NCBI RefSeq assembly: GCF_004122145.1
Contig: NZ_SBKQ01000007.1
Location: forward strand, 62,001 to 126,000
Origin: Flavobacterium piscinae
Lineage (GTDB): Bacteria; Bacteroidota; Bacteroidia; Flavobacteriales; Flavobacteriaceae
Direction: 5' to 3'
DNA length: 64,000 nt
Below, in pieces: positions 54,606-62,248 of this stretch. Every line of letters begins with the position of its first letter. Within the stretch, counting starts at the first letter, position 1. A model generated the notes under the pieces. That model was given only the letters and a program-made list of their open reading frames with translations, was not told where the DNA came from and made no database searches. The translations under genes and the position numbers were made by a program.

Positions 54606-55919
54606 TTATTTTGTTAAAAATTCCAAATACATTTTGGTGAAGTTGTATTCAAAAACCGCCTGTAAGTATTCCAATTCTTTTTGAGCCGTTTGTGTTTCCG
54701 TCATCAATAAATCAGACGTTTTTTCTAATCCTTGTACGAAACGATTTTGACGGATTCTAAAACTTTCCTGAGTTTGTTCAAAAGCCAATTTCGATAGAGC
54801 TACTTTATTTTGAGCATCGGCCAATTGACGGTTGGTTTTGTTCAATTCCAACTGACTTTGCTTTTTGTATTGTTCGGCCTCCGTTTCCGCTTTTTGGAGT
54901 TCTACTTTTGATTTTTCATATTTTCCGATGGATTTATATCCGTCAAAAAGATTCCAAGACAATTGAGCTCCGATGGTGTAACCGTTTGCTCCAAATTGAA
55001 AAATTTCGGTATCGTATAATTCATAAGTTCCAAAAGCATTTAATCTGGGTAAAAAACTCATTTTACCGGATTTCATCATATTCTTATACGCTTCGGTTGA
55101 TTTATCCATCGCTAAAAAATCTTTTCTCGAAGTAGACAATTGAGCGATTTCCAAAGCAGGATTGATTTCATTTTCTAAATTTTCAACCGGTTTATAAATG
55201 CCACCCTTTGTATCTTCATTCAATAGAAAAGCTAAATAATCGGAGGCGTTTCGCACATTACTTTTGGCATACGAAAGTTGATTGGTAATTTCATTAACCC
55301 GAACTTGTACATCCAATACATCGGTTTTTTGTAACATGCCTTGTTTGAAATAATTGTTGACCAAATTAAGATTGGCTTGTGCGGTAGTATTGGCTTTTTC
55401 CAAAACACCAACTGCTTTATACGCCAATTGCAATTGCATGAACGCTTTGTTTACTTCCAATTCTAAATATTCTTTGGTGCGTTCGGTTTGCAATTGATAG
55501 GCTTCCATTTTGGATTTGGCTGCTTTTCGTTCAAACAAACCATCAGCATTTAAAATGGGTTGAAGTACTTCAATTCGAGTTGCATAATTTTGCACTTGAG
55601 ACGGATCATTCAACAACGCCGGATTAAAATCAGCTTGCGTTAAAATTTCCTGATTCAATTTTGAACCAAAGGCCATTAACGGATTGGTTGTCGTAATAGC
55701 CGTATGAGAAGCTGAAATATTCGGCAAAAAAAGAGCATTGGATTGGCGGTAATCTGAACGAGCCGACTCAACATTTTGTTTGGAAATTTTCAATTGAAGA
55801 TTTTGATCCGATAATTTTGTGGTCAAATCCGTTTTGGAAATTTGCAAGGTATCTTGACTGAATACAGCTGAAGAACAGACAAATATCCCAATTGCAATTG
55901 TATTTTTAATGGTTTTCAT
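54606..55919 (-). CDS. TolC-family outer membrane efflux protein
   Basis: The 437-residue protein has a signal peptide (ending AVFSQ) and two OEP repeats with long alternating Gln/Ala/Lys-rich helices (for example NVESARSDYRQSNALFLPN and ELNKTNRQLADAQNK). It forms the outer-membrane channel of the pump. It is first in the operon. Its promoter has a TACTTTTG box, no -33 element, and a Crp/Fnr-like operator at about -41.5. Confidence 0.93.
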   Translation of the reverse strand: MKTIKNTIAIGIFVCSSAVFSQDTLQISKTDLTTKLSDQNLQLKISKQNVESARSDYRQSNALFLPNISASHTAITTTNPLMAFGSKLNQEILTQADFNPALLNDPSQVQNYATRIEVLQPILNADGLFERKAAKSKMEAYQLQTERTKEYLELEVNKAFMQLQLAYKAVGVLEKANTTAQANLNLVNNYFKQGMLQKTDVLDVQVRVNEITNQLSYAKSNVRNASDYLAFLLNEDTKGGIYKPVENLENEINPALEIAQLSTSRKDFLAMDKSTEAYKNMMKSGKMSFLPRLNAFGTYELYDTEIFQFGANGYTIGAQLSWNLFDGYKSIGKYEKSKVELQKAETEAEQYKKQSQLELNKTNRQLADAQNKVALSKLAFEQTQESFRIRQNRFVQGLEKTSDLLMTETQTAQKELEYLQAVFEYNFTKMYLEFLTK

Positions 55920-55943
55920 TCGATTTACTTCTTAATTACAAGG

Positions 55944-55951
55944 CAAAAGTA
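55944..55951 (-). promoter_or_regulatory. -7 box of the TolC-adaptor-RND operon
   Basis: On the minus strand TACTTTTG matches TAnnTTTG and predicts a start near 55939. No TTTG lies 17-23 bases upstream, consistent with activator-dependent use of the operator at 55974-55987. Confidence 0.65.
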
Positions 55952-55973
55952 GAACGATGAAAAGAGGTGTGCA

Positions 55974-55987
55974 GTAACATTTGTTAC
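55974..55987. promoter_or_regulatory. GTAAC-N4-GTTAC Crp/Fnr-like operator, shared by divergent operons
   Basis: The perfect palindrome GTAACATTTGTTAC is centred at 55980.5. That is exactly 36.5 bases from the last base of the minus-strand -7 box (55944) and from the last base of a plus-strand TAAATTTG box (56017). A start five bases further on puts the site at -41.5 for both operons, the class II activator position. Confidence 0.6.
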
Positions 55988-56009
55988 CAATAGGAAAATT
56001 ACACCCATA

Positions 56010-56017
56010 TAAATTTG
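56010..56017 (+). promoter_or_regulatory. Operator-linked -7 box P1 of the MbnP/MbnH cluster
   Basis: TAAATTTG fits TAnnTTTG, with its final G 36.5 bases from the operator centre. No -33 TTG is at the usual distance. A start near 56022 would leave a leader of some 43 bases before the GTG at 56065. Confidence 0.5.
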
Positions 56018-56028
56018 TGAATAATTTC

Positions 56029-56060
56029 TTTTGTTAGAAGATTTAATACTTATACTTTTG
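56029..56060 (+). promoter_or_regulatory. Consensus promoter P2 (TTTTG-N19-TACTTTTG), leaderless
   Basis: TTTTG at 56029-56033 and TACTTTTG at 56053-56060 are 19 bases apart, an excellent match to the Flavobacterium consensus. Transcription would start about 56065, right at the GTG start codon of the following gene. Confidence 0.7.
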
Positions 56061-56064
56061 CAGT

Positions 56065-56433
56065 GTGAAAAATCTGTATTTCATATTGGCCCTTTTTCTT
56101 TTTGTAAAACCTATAATTCCTGTTTTTGAATATATAGTGAATTATGATTTTATAGTGAAAGAATTGTGTGAAAACAAAGCAAAACCGGAATTGGCTTGTA
56201 ACGGGAAATGTCATTTAATGAAAGAATTGGCCAAAGCAAATGACAGCGACAATCCCTTATCAACAGATAAAAAAGAAACAAGCAAACAGCCAATTGAAGT
56301 ATTATTTTTAGAAAAATTCCCAGTTGATTTTCAACTTTTTAGTTTTAAAGAAATAAAAAAGTTTAATTCTTTTTATTCCAATCTTTACCAAAACACTACT
56401 ACTTTTTCTACTTTCCACCCACCCACTGTGTAA
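56065..56433 (+). CDS. Small Cys/His exported protein of the MbnP cluster
   Basis: The 122-residue protein starts at GTG 56065 with one hydrophobic N-terminal segment (about 3-20). A Cys-rich motif follows near residues 33-51: CENKAKPELACNGKCHLMKEL, three cysteines and a histidine, which could bind a metal. The rest is Ser/Lys-rich with an aromatic C-terminus ending FHPP. I do not recognise the family by name. Small proteins of this kind, with a GKCHLxK motif, sit near metal-uptake genes in Bacteroidota, so a copper-related role is a guess. GTG is supported by the promoter position. Confidence 0.75.
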   Translation: MKNLYFILALFLFVKPIIPVFEYIVNYDFIVKELCENKAKPELACNGKCHLMKELAKANDSDNPLSTDKKETSKQPIEVLFLEKFPVDFQLFSFKEIKKFNSFYSNLYQNTTTFSTFHPPTV

Positions 56434-56523
56434 TTGCTATTTCAGTTTTATTTTATCGTTCAGGATACTTCTCCTTGAGCAAAATTTTACATTCAACTTT
56501 TATAACAATTAACACATTTAAAA

Positions 56524-57306
56524 ATGAAATTTCAATTAAAAAATTTGGCTTTAGCCATCATGACTACTATTGCCTTAACTTCTTGTTCAAATGATGATGA
56601 CAATGCACCAATTTCCGGAGAAGGAAGCCTAAAACTAGAATTTGACAACGTTTATGGAGATGCAGATTTAATTTTCGGAACAGAATATACTAATTCAAAT
56701 GGCGAAAAAGTAAAACCAAATAATGCTATTTACATCGTAAGCAATATTGTTTTAACAAAAGAAGACGGCACAACTTATACTGTGCCAAAATCAGAAAGTT
56801 ACTTTTTTGTAAATGAAGCAGATGCGGCAAGTACAATTATAACATTACCTAATATTCCAGCAGCTAATTATACCAGTGTTAAATTTGGTATTGGTGTTGA
56901 CCAAGAACAATTCAATGCAGGAGCAGACGGTCAAGGGGACATGTGGACAACTGCTCAAGGTTTAGGAATGACATGGTCATGGGCAGCAGGATACAAATTC
57001 ATGAAATTTGAAGGGACTACAACAACAACTTCGCACACCGATGCTGTTTACAGAGTACATACCGGTAAAACAGGAGATGTTTACAATTATGCAGAAGTTA
57101 CGTTAAACATGCCTGAAAAAGCTTTAGTAAGAACGAATGTAACGCCACAAGTTCACATTATGGCTGACTTTAAAAAAGTAATTGACGGTACAACCAAAAT
57201 CAATTTTGAAGAAGGTCTTGATGTAATGGGAGGAACCAAAGTACAAAATATTATGGCGAATAATGTTCCAACCATGTTTGAAATTCACCACGTACACAAC
57301 GATTAA
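56524..57306 (+). CDS. MbnP-family periplasmic lipoprotein
   Basis: The 260-residue lipoprotein (LTSC, Cys near 21) matches the MbnP family: LEFDNVYGDADLIF start, NAIYIVSNIVLTKEDG, MTWSWAAGYKFMKFEG and a His-rich end (MFEIHHVHND). In methanotrophs MbnP is modified by the di-heme enzyme MbnH, which oxidises a Trp to kynurenine; the Trp-rich GMTWSWAAGYKF region is the candidate substrate here. It precedes an MbnH-like gene by about 120 bases. It is probably copper-related but no methanobactin genes are nearby. Confidence 0.9.
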   Translation: MKFQLKNLALAIMTTIALTSCSNDDDNAPISGEGSLKLEFDNVYGDADLIFGTEYTNSNGEKVKPNNAIYIVSNIVLTKEDGTTYTVPKSESYFFVNEADAASTIITLPNIPAANYTSVKFGIGVDQEQFNAGADGQGDMWTTAQGLGMTWSWAAGYKFMKFEGTTTTTSHTDAVYRVHTGKTGDVYNYAEVTLNMPEKALVRTNVTPQVHIMADFKKVIDGTTKINFEEGLDVMGGTKVQNIMANNVPTMFEIHHVHND

Positions 57307-57322
57307 TTTCGTTTTTTGATTA

Positions 57323-57367
57323 AAAGTCCGGGCTTGCAGTTGCTGAATTGCAAGCCAAATGGACTTT
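57323..57367 (+). other. Strong intra-operon hairpin between mbnP and mbnH genes
   Basis: AAAGTCC/GGACTTT (57323-57329, 57361-57367) and, inside it, GGCTTGCA/TGCAAGCC (57331-57338, 57349-57356) make a long two-part stem. Only a T-rich, not homopolymeric, tail follows, so partial termination or 3'-end protection of mbnP mRNA is likelier than a full stop. Confidence 0.7.
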
Positions 57368-57425
57368 ATCTTATTTCTTTTAAAAACTTACATAGTTTAA
57401 TAACTAGGGCTAAAATCCTTTCATT

Positions 57426-58463
57426 ATGAGAAAAATATTCTCTTTATTAGTTGTTATAAGTTTCTTCAGTTGTCAAACCGATGACGATGCCGCTTATCAA
57501 AATATTCCGATTGACTTTCAAGTTCCGTCCAATTTTCCTCCTTTGGCTTATGATATGACAAATAATCCTTTAACCGAAAAAGGATTTGAGTTAGGAAAAA
57601 AAATATTTTACGACGGAAGACTCGCATCTGACGGTGTTGTTTCTTGTGGTTTTTGTCATATTCAAGAAGATGCTTTTACCCATCACGGACATACTTTTAG
57701 TCATGGTGTGGGTGACGGAGTGGGCACGCGAAATGCTCCTCCTATTCAAAATATGGCTTTTCAAACGCAATTTTTTTGGGATGGAGCATCAGACCATATA
57801 GAATTATTGTCAATGTCACCCATTTCAAATGAAGTGGAAATGAATGGAAACATTGTTAACATCATGAACATGATGAAAAATGATCCACAGTATAAAAAAT
57901 TATATAAACAAGCCTTTATCAACGGAGAAATTAATCCGGAAAACATGCTTAAAGCATTGGCTCAATTCATGACGATGCTAACCTCAACCAATTCTCGTTT
58001 CGACAAATATAGAAGAAACGAAACCGGAGGAACGCTTACACAGCAAGAGTTAGAAGGGTATGCGATTTTCAATCAAAAATGTGCAAGCTGTCATGCTACT
58101 GATATTTTTACAGATAACACTTTTCGAAACAATGGTTTACCCATCAATCCTCAAATTAATGATTTCGGACGTTACAGAGTTACAGAAAATCCTTCGCATA
58201 AATACCAATTCAAAGTACCAAGTTTACGCAATATTGAATTGACTGCTCCTTATATGCATGACGGTCGTTTTTATACGTTGGAGGCTGTGTTGAATCATTA
58301 TGCTCAAGGAGTAACTTCAACTGAAAATTTAGATCCCATTCTTAATAACAATGGTAGTTTGGGTATTCCGCTTAACTCAGATGAAAAAGCAAAAATCATT
58401 GCCTTTTTAAAAACGCTTACCGACCACGAATTTATTTCCAACCCTAAATTTGCAGAATTTTAA
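57426..58463 (+). CDS. MbnH-like di-heme cytochrome c peroxidase
   Basis: The 345-residue protein has a lipoprotein-like signal (FFSCQ, Cys near 17) and two c-type heme motifs, CGFCH (near 75) and CASCH (near 220), with later YMHDGRFYTLEAVLNHY. This is the bacterial di-heme peroxidase/MauG/MbnH superfamily. Next to an MbnP gene it is probably MbnH, oxidising its partner's Trp rather than detoxifying peroxide. It lies in the periplasm and is two bases before the next gene. Confidence 0.9.
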   Translation: MRKIFSLLVVISFFSCQTDDDAAYQNIPIDFQVPSNFPPLAYDMTNNPLTEKGFELGKKIFYDGRLASDGVVSCGFCHIQEDAFTHHGHTFSHGVGDGVGTRNAPPIQNMAFQTQFFWDGASDHIELLSMSPISNEVEMNGNIVNIMNMMKNDPQYKKLYKQAFINGEINPENMLKALAQFMTMLTSTNSRFDKYRRNETGGTLTQQELEGYAIFNQKCASCHATDIFTDNTFRNNGLPINPQINDFGRYRVTENPSHKYQFKVPSLRNIELTAPYMHDGRFYTLEAVLNHYAQGVTSTENLDPILNNNGSLGIPLNSDEKAKIIAFLKTLTDHEFISNPKFAEF

Positions 58464-58465
58464 AG

Positions 58466-59434
58466 ATGAAAAAGTATCTATCTTACCTTTTAGTTTTAGT
58501 GTTTTTTTCAATTCATGCAACAGAAAAGGACAGTTTATCTCTTTTCAAAAAATATGATTTTTCGAATAGAGTCGGTATTTTTGAAGAAGAAGAAGATTGC
58601 GATGCCTGTGGGTGTTCAGCCAGTGGCGGAAGTATGGGATTTGCCTCTATGTTAACGACCAATTTCATCGGAATTCGTTATTTTAATCAATCGTATAAAA
58701 GCACAGATGGTTTATATAGCAATTCGCCATGGTACGATGAAAATTTCAATACCATACAAGTTTGGGGTAGAATTCCAATCGTTAAAAATGTGCAGGCAAC
58801 TGTTCTTTTGCCTTATCACTTTCACAACAGAGAAAGTAACAACGGTAAACAAAACATCAGTGGAATTGGCGATATTACACTTTTGGGGATGTATCAAATT
58901 GTACAAACCAAATCAGACAGTTTGTTTTTCAAACATACTTTACAACTCGGTGGTGGAGTAAAAATGCCAACCGGAAAATTTGACGAAACCAACAACGGCA
59001 GCGTCAACCCAAGTTATCAAGTAGGAACCGGCAGTTGGGATTATCTTTTAGCGACAGAATATATCATCAGAAGAAAAAATTGGGGTTTAAACAACATGGT
59101 AAACTACGTCATTAAAACCGAAAATGATAAGTCCTACCGTTTTGGAAACCAATTTAATTATGCTTCTACGCTATTTTATTTAGTAGAAAAAAATCATTTT
59201 TCATATGCACCTCAGCTTGGAATTGCCGGTGAACTGTATGAAGATAATTATCAACGAGGTCAAAAAGTGAGGGGCACAGCCGGTGATATCTTTTTGGGGA
59301 AATTGGGAATTGAGATAGGAAAAAACAACTTCTCCTTTGGAGCCAATTATATGATTCCTATTCAACAAAATCTAACCGGAGGAAATGTGGAAGCCAATTA
59401 TCGATGGAGTTTGAATTTGAATTATATGTTGTAA
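58466..59434 (+). CDS. MbnP/MbnH-associated beta-barrel protein with CDACGC motif
   Basis: The 322-residue protein has a signal peptide (ending IHAT), then an acidic stretch with a Cys cluster CDACGCSASGG (about 48-58), and then alternating beta strands rich in Asn/Tyr/Phe that end in an aromatic LNLNYML, typical of an outer-membrane barrel. The Cys cluster could bind copper. It lies two bases after the MbnH-like gene, closing the four-gene cluster. The family is unnamed to me; transport of a metal or metallophore is inference. Confidence 0.8.
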   Translation: MKKYLSYLLVLVFFSIHATEKDSLSLFKKYDFSNRVGIFEEEEDCDACGCSASGGSMGFASMLTTNFIGIRYFNQSYKSTDGLYSNSPWYDENFNTIQVWGRIPIVKNVQATVLLPYHFHNRESNNGKQNISGIGDITLLGMYQIVQTKSDSLFFKHTLQLGGGVKMPTGKFDETNNGSVNPSYQVGTGSWDYLLATEYIIRRKNWGLNNMVNYVIKTENDKSYRFGNQFNYASTLFYLVEKNHFSYAPQLGIAGELYEDNYQRGQKVRGTAGDIFLGKLGIEIGKNNFSFGANYMIPIQQNLTGGNVEANYRWSLNLNYML

Positions 59435-59440
59435 AAAGAC

Positions 59441-59477
59441 AAAAGCCGCTTAAGAAATCATCCTAAACGGCTTTTTT
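59441..59477. terminator. Terminator between MbnP cluster and flavoprotein gene
   Basis: AAAAGCCG (59441-59448) pairs with CGGCTTTT (59468-59475), followed by T's on the plus strand; the A+T-rich sequence on the other side would let it act for the minus-strand gene ending at 59667 too. The remaining 190 bases of the gap show nothing else. Confidence 0.8.
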
Positions 59478-59666
59478 ACTATCAAAATATTTCATCTTGT
59501 TCCACCATGACCACCGGCGACAATTTTTAATATTCTGATATTTAAATAGAAAAATTTAAAAAACTGAATGAATGGATTTTGCATTTTTCTTTTTTGTGAA
59601 ATCGATATTCGTTGCATAATTATATTTTTAAATGTTATTAACTTTTTTTTGGTATATCTCTGAACT

Positions 59667-61127
59667 TTATTCAGGAATTAACCACCAAAAAGGCTTCATT
59701 TTTGCTTTGTAAAGAAAGGCATAATGCAGCGAAAGTTTCACCCAATGACCAGCTAAACCAATGTCGCCAAATGTTTTTTTGATGTCACGACCGCCGGTCT
59801 CACCATATTTTTTATAATCAGGAACAATCGGATAAGTAGTTATACTGACACCACTACCTTGTGTGAGTCCATAACCGGCTGAGGCGATACAAGCCGCTCC
59901 CATATTTCCAAGTGAACCTTTATGATGCATCGATTCTTTACCCAATTTTATAGAATCGATAATATTGTCGGCTACCAATTTAGCAGTGATTCCGGAGGGC
60001 ATTCCGGTTCTGGGTGGAGACGGAAAAATTTCTGTTCCGTTTTTACTTTTTCTGGGTTTAGAAATGGAATGTGGCGGTGCAAAAGCAATTCCGGGTGCAA
60101 AAATGTTTTTATAACTTGGATTTTGATACGTTTCCGGCCAATCTTGAACTGACCAATCTTCGTATGGTTTTGATGTATAATCCGCATCAACAATCATAAA
60201 TCCTTTGAATAATTTTTCAGTTATATTTTGTCCGGTTTTATCATACGCCTGAAATCCATGACCGGAAAAAGCCGGAATTAACATCCCAAAATCAAACGTT
60301 TCTGTTTTAAATTCTCCGTCCAGATTTTCGTAATGTACTAATCCGTCTTCCACTTTATTTACAGCAGCTCCTAAAATCCATTTTATTCCACGGTCTTCAA
60401 AAATCATTTCAATCATATCTTTCGATTTCATGTTGAAACCGTTATATTCCATCAACATGCCGTCCATTCCAAAATCGCCTAATTCGTATTCGTTGGAAAT
60501 CCAAGTTATTTCAGCTTTATCCCGAACACCAAACTTCTGTAATTCTTTTTCAACATTTAGAATATATTCAAACGCTGCCCCTTGGCAAGTTGCTTTACCA
60601 TGACCTGTACCAATCAGAATTTTTACCTTTTTATCTGATTTTTTTATTTCATTAATCAATTGATGAAGAGCTTTCGAAGCATGGTCTGCATGATCATACG
60701 TACAAACCGAATACACTTTATTGGTTCCCGGATTCAATCCTTCGGTTAAATCAAAAGCTAATTTTGGACCGGTTGCATTGATTAAATAATCATAGGTTAC
60801 TTTTTCCTGTTTACCTAATTTTTCTCCAAAAACACCTTCAACTAAAATATAGGGATTTGTTTCTGAAGAATCTCCTTCCGGATGAAAGGAAACGGCTTTG
60901 GCTTGTTTGTAACCAATGCCTTTTCGTTTGTATAAAGGTTCAAGTGGAAAAATAACTTCTTTTGGTTTCATTCGTCCAATTCCCACCCAAATATTAGAAG
61001 GAACCCATTGATAATTTCGATTAGGAGAAACCACTAAAATCTCGTGTTCTTTGGATAATTTTCTACGTAAATGAGCTGCAGCCGTATGTCCGGCAATTCC
61101 TGCTCCTAAAACTAAAATTTTTGCCAT
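59667..61127 (-). CDS. FAD-dependent sulfide:quinone-reductase-like oxidoreductase
   Basis: The 486-residue protein begins with a Rossmann GAGIAGHTAAAHLRR, has the SQR-family YQWVPSNIWVGIGRM region, GTGHGKATCQGAAFEY and a C-terminal MGAACIASAGYG motif. Cysteines near 145, 180 and 415 could be the redox set used to oxidise sulfide. Such enzymes pass electrons to the quinone pool, fitting cytochrome bd next door. Sulfide as substrate is inferred from family. It has its own promoter and operator upstream. Confidence 0.87.
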   Translation of the reverse strand: MAKILVLGAGIAGHTAAAHLRRKLSKEHEILVVSPNRNYQWVPSNIWVGIGRMKPKEVIFPLEPLYKRKGIGYKQAKAVSFHPEGDSSETNPYILVEGVFGEKLGKQEKVTYDYLINATGPKLAFDLTEGLNPGTNKVYSVCTYDHADHASKALHQLINEIKKSDKKVKILIGTGHGKATCQGAAFEYILNVEKELQKFGVRDKAEITWISNEYELGDFGMDGMLMEYNGFNMKSKDMIEMIFEDRGIKWILGAAVNKVEDGLVHYENLDGEFKTETFDFGMLIPAFSGHGFQAYDKTGQNITEKLFKGFMIVDADYTSKPYEDWSVQDWPETYQNPSYKNIFAPGIAFAPPHSISKPRKSKNGTEIFPSPPRTGMPSGITAKLVADNIIDSIKLGKESMHHKGSLGNMGAACIASAGYGLTQGSGVSITTYPIVPDYKKYGETGGRDIKKTFGDIGLAGHWVKLSLHYAFLYKAKMKPFWWLIPE

Positions 61128-61146
61128 TTTGTTATGAAATATTGTA

Positions 61147-61190
61147 CGAAGTTAGATGGAATTAACAGAACAAAACGCAACAATTGTTAC
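61147..61190 (-). promoter_or_regulatory. Promoter and Crp/Fnr-like operator of the SQR-like gene
   Basis: On the minus strand GTAAC-AATT-GTTGC (61190-61177, centre 61183.5) precedes TTTTG (61175-61171) and TAACTTCG (61154-61147). The centre is again exactly 36.5 bases from the last base of the -7 box, which puts it at about -41.5 from a start near 61142. One half-site differs from GTTAC by one base. Confidence 0.55.
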
Positions 61191-61201
61191 ATAACCAAAA
61201 A

Positions 61202-62248
61202 TTAATAACTGGTGTCGTCCAATATAACTTTTCCTTTAAAAGTTCGGTACAGAAATAGAAAATAAAACGCCAATAAAGGAGCTCCAATTAACACAATCGT
61301 CAACATGATGCCTAGTGATTTTTTTGAAGAAGCGGCATTATAAATGGTGATACTGTATTTCGGATTCAAGGTTGAAATCAACAAGGTAGGATACAATTGA
61401 AAAGCCACCAACATCAACAGAAAAGCCATGGTGAGTGAAGAAAACAACAAGGCCTGGAAATATTTCTTTTTAGAAACCAAACGAGGTACATTGGCTACAG
61501 CTAAAAAAGACAACAAAGGAATAATAAAAAAAACCGGATTTTCTCTGAAATTATCGGTTACCCCCGGAATAAAAATTAAGGTGTAAAGCGATGTTACTGA
61601 AAAACTGATGATAAAAAAAATCATTCCTTTACGAAGTAAAAAAGTGAGTCGGGCATGTAATCGTCCTTCTGTTTTTAACAACAAAAATATTGCACCTTGG
61701 GTCATAAAAAGGGATAAGGTTGTGAAGCCTGTCATCAAAGCATAAGGAGATAAAAAAGTAAAAAATAGGCCACCTTGATAGGAATAATTAGGGCCGATAG
61801 CAAAACCTTGCAACACATTTCCTAACACAACTCCAAGTAAAAAAGCGATTAAAGTATTGGAAATAAAATAAATATAATCCCAAGAATTTCTCCACCATTT
61901 CATTTCCTCAGCACTTCTAAATTTGATGGCTGCCGAACGCAAAACCAACAACATCAAAAACAACATAAACGGAATATACATCGCTGAAAGCATCGTGGCA
62001 TACATCACCGGAAAACCGGCAAAAAGTGCTCCTCCCCCAATAATTAACCAAACCTGATTGGCATCCCAAAGCGGACCAATGGCATTTATGGCAATACGGC
62101 GACTTTCATCTTTTCTGAAAAACAAATGCCAAGCTCCGGCACCATAATCAAAACCTTCCAAAATGGCATAACCGGAGAACAACAAACCAACTACTAAATA
62201 CCACAAGGTTGGGTAATCTATTCCTAAAAAAGTTTCCATATTTTCCAT
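61202..62248 (-). CDS. cydB: Cytochrome bd ubiquinol oxidase subunit II
   Basis: The 348-residue membrane protein has CydB markers: LEGFDYGAGAWHLFFRKDESRR near the N-terminus, GPLWDANQVWLIIGGG, and about eight to nine membrane helices. With CydA it forms the oxygen-scavenging, cyanide- and sulfide-tolerant quinol oxidase. Its start overlaps the cydA stop by one base (TAATG). Confidence 0.95.
   Translation of the reverse strand: MENMETFLGIDYPTLWYLVVGLLFSGYAILEGFDYGAGAWHLFFRKDESRRIAINAIGPLWDANQVWLIIGGGALFAGFPVMYATMLSAMYIPFMLFLMLLVLRSAAIKFRSAEEMKWWRNSWDYIYFISNTLIAFLLGVVLGNVLQGFAIGPNYSYQGGLFFTFLSPYALMTGFTTLSLFMTQGAIFLLLKTEGRLHARLTFLLRKGMIFFIISFSVTSLYTLIFIPGVTDNFRENPVFFIIPLLSFLAVANVPRLVSKKKYFQALLFSSLTMAFLLMLVAFQLYPTLLISTLNPKYSITIYNAASSKKSLGIMLTIVLIGAPLLAFYFLFLYRTFKGKVILDDTSY

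Noticed and set aside
59478-59666. Small RNA or hidden gene in the largest gap
   Set aside because: There is no promoter box with a matching terminator and no frame with family features; the sequence is just A+T-rich.
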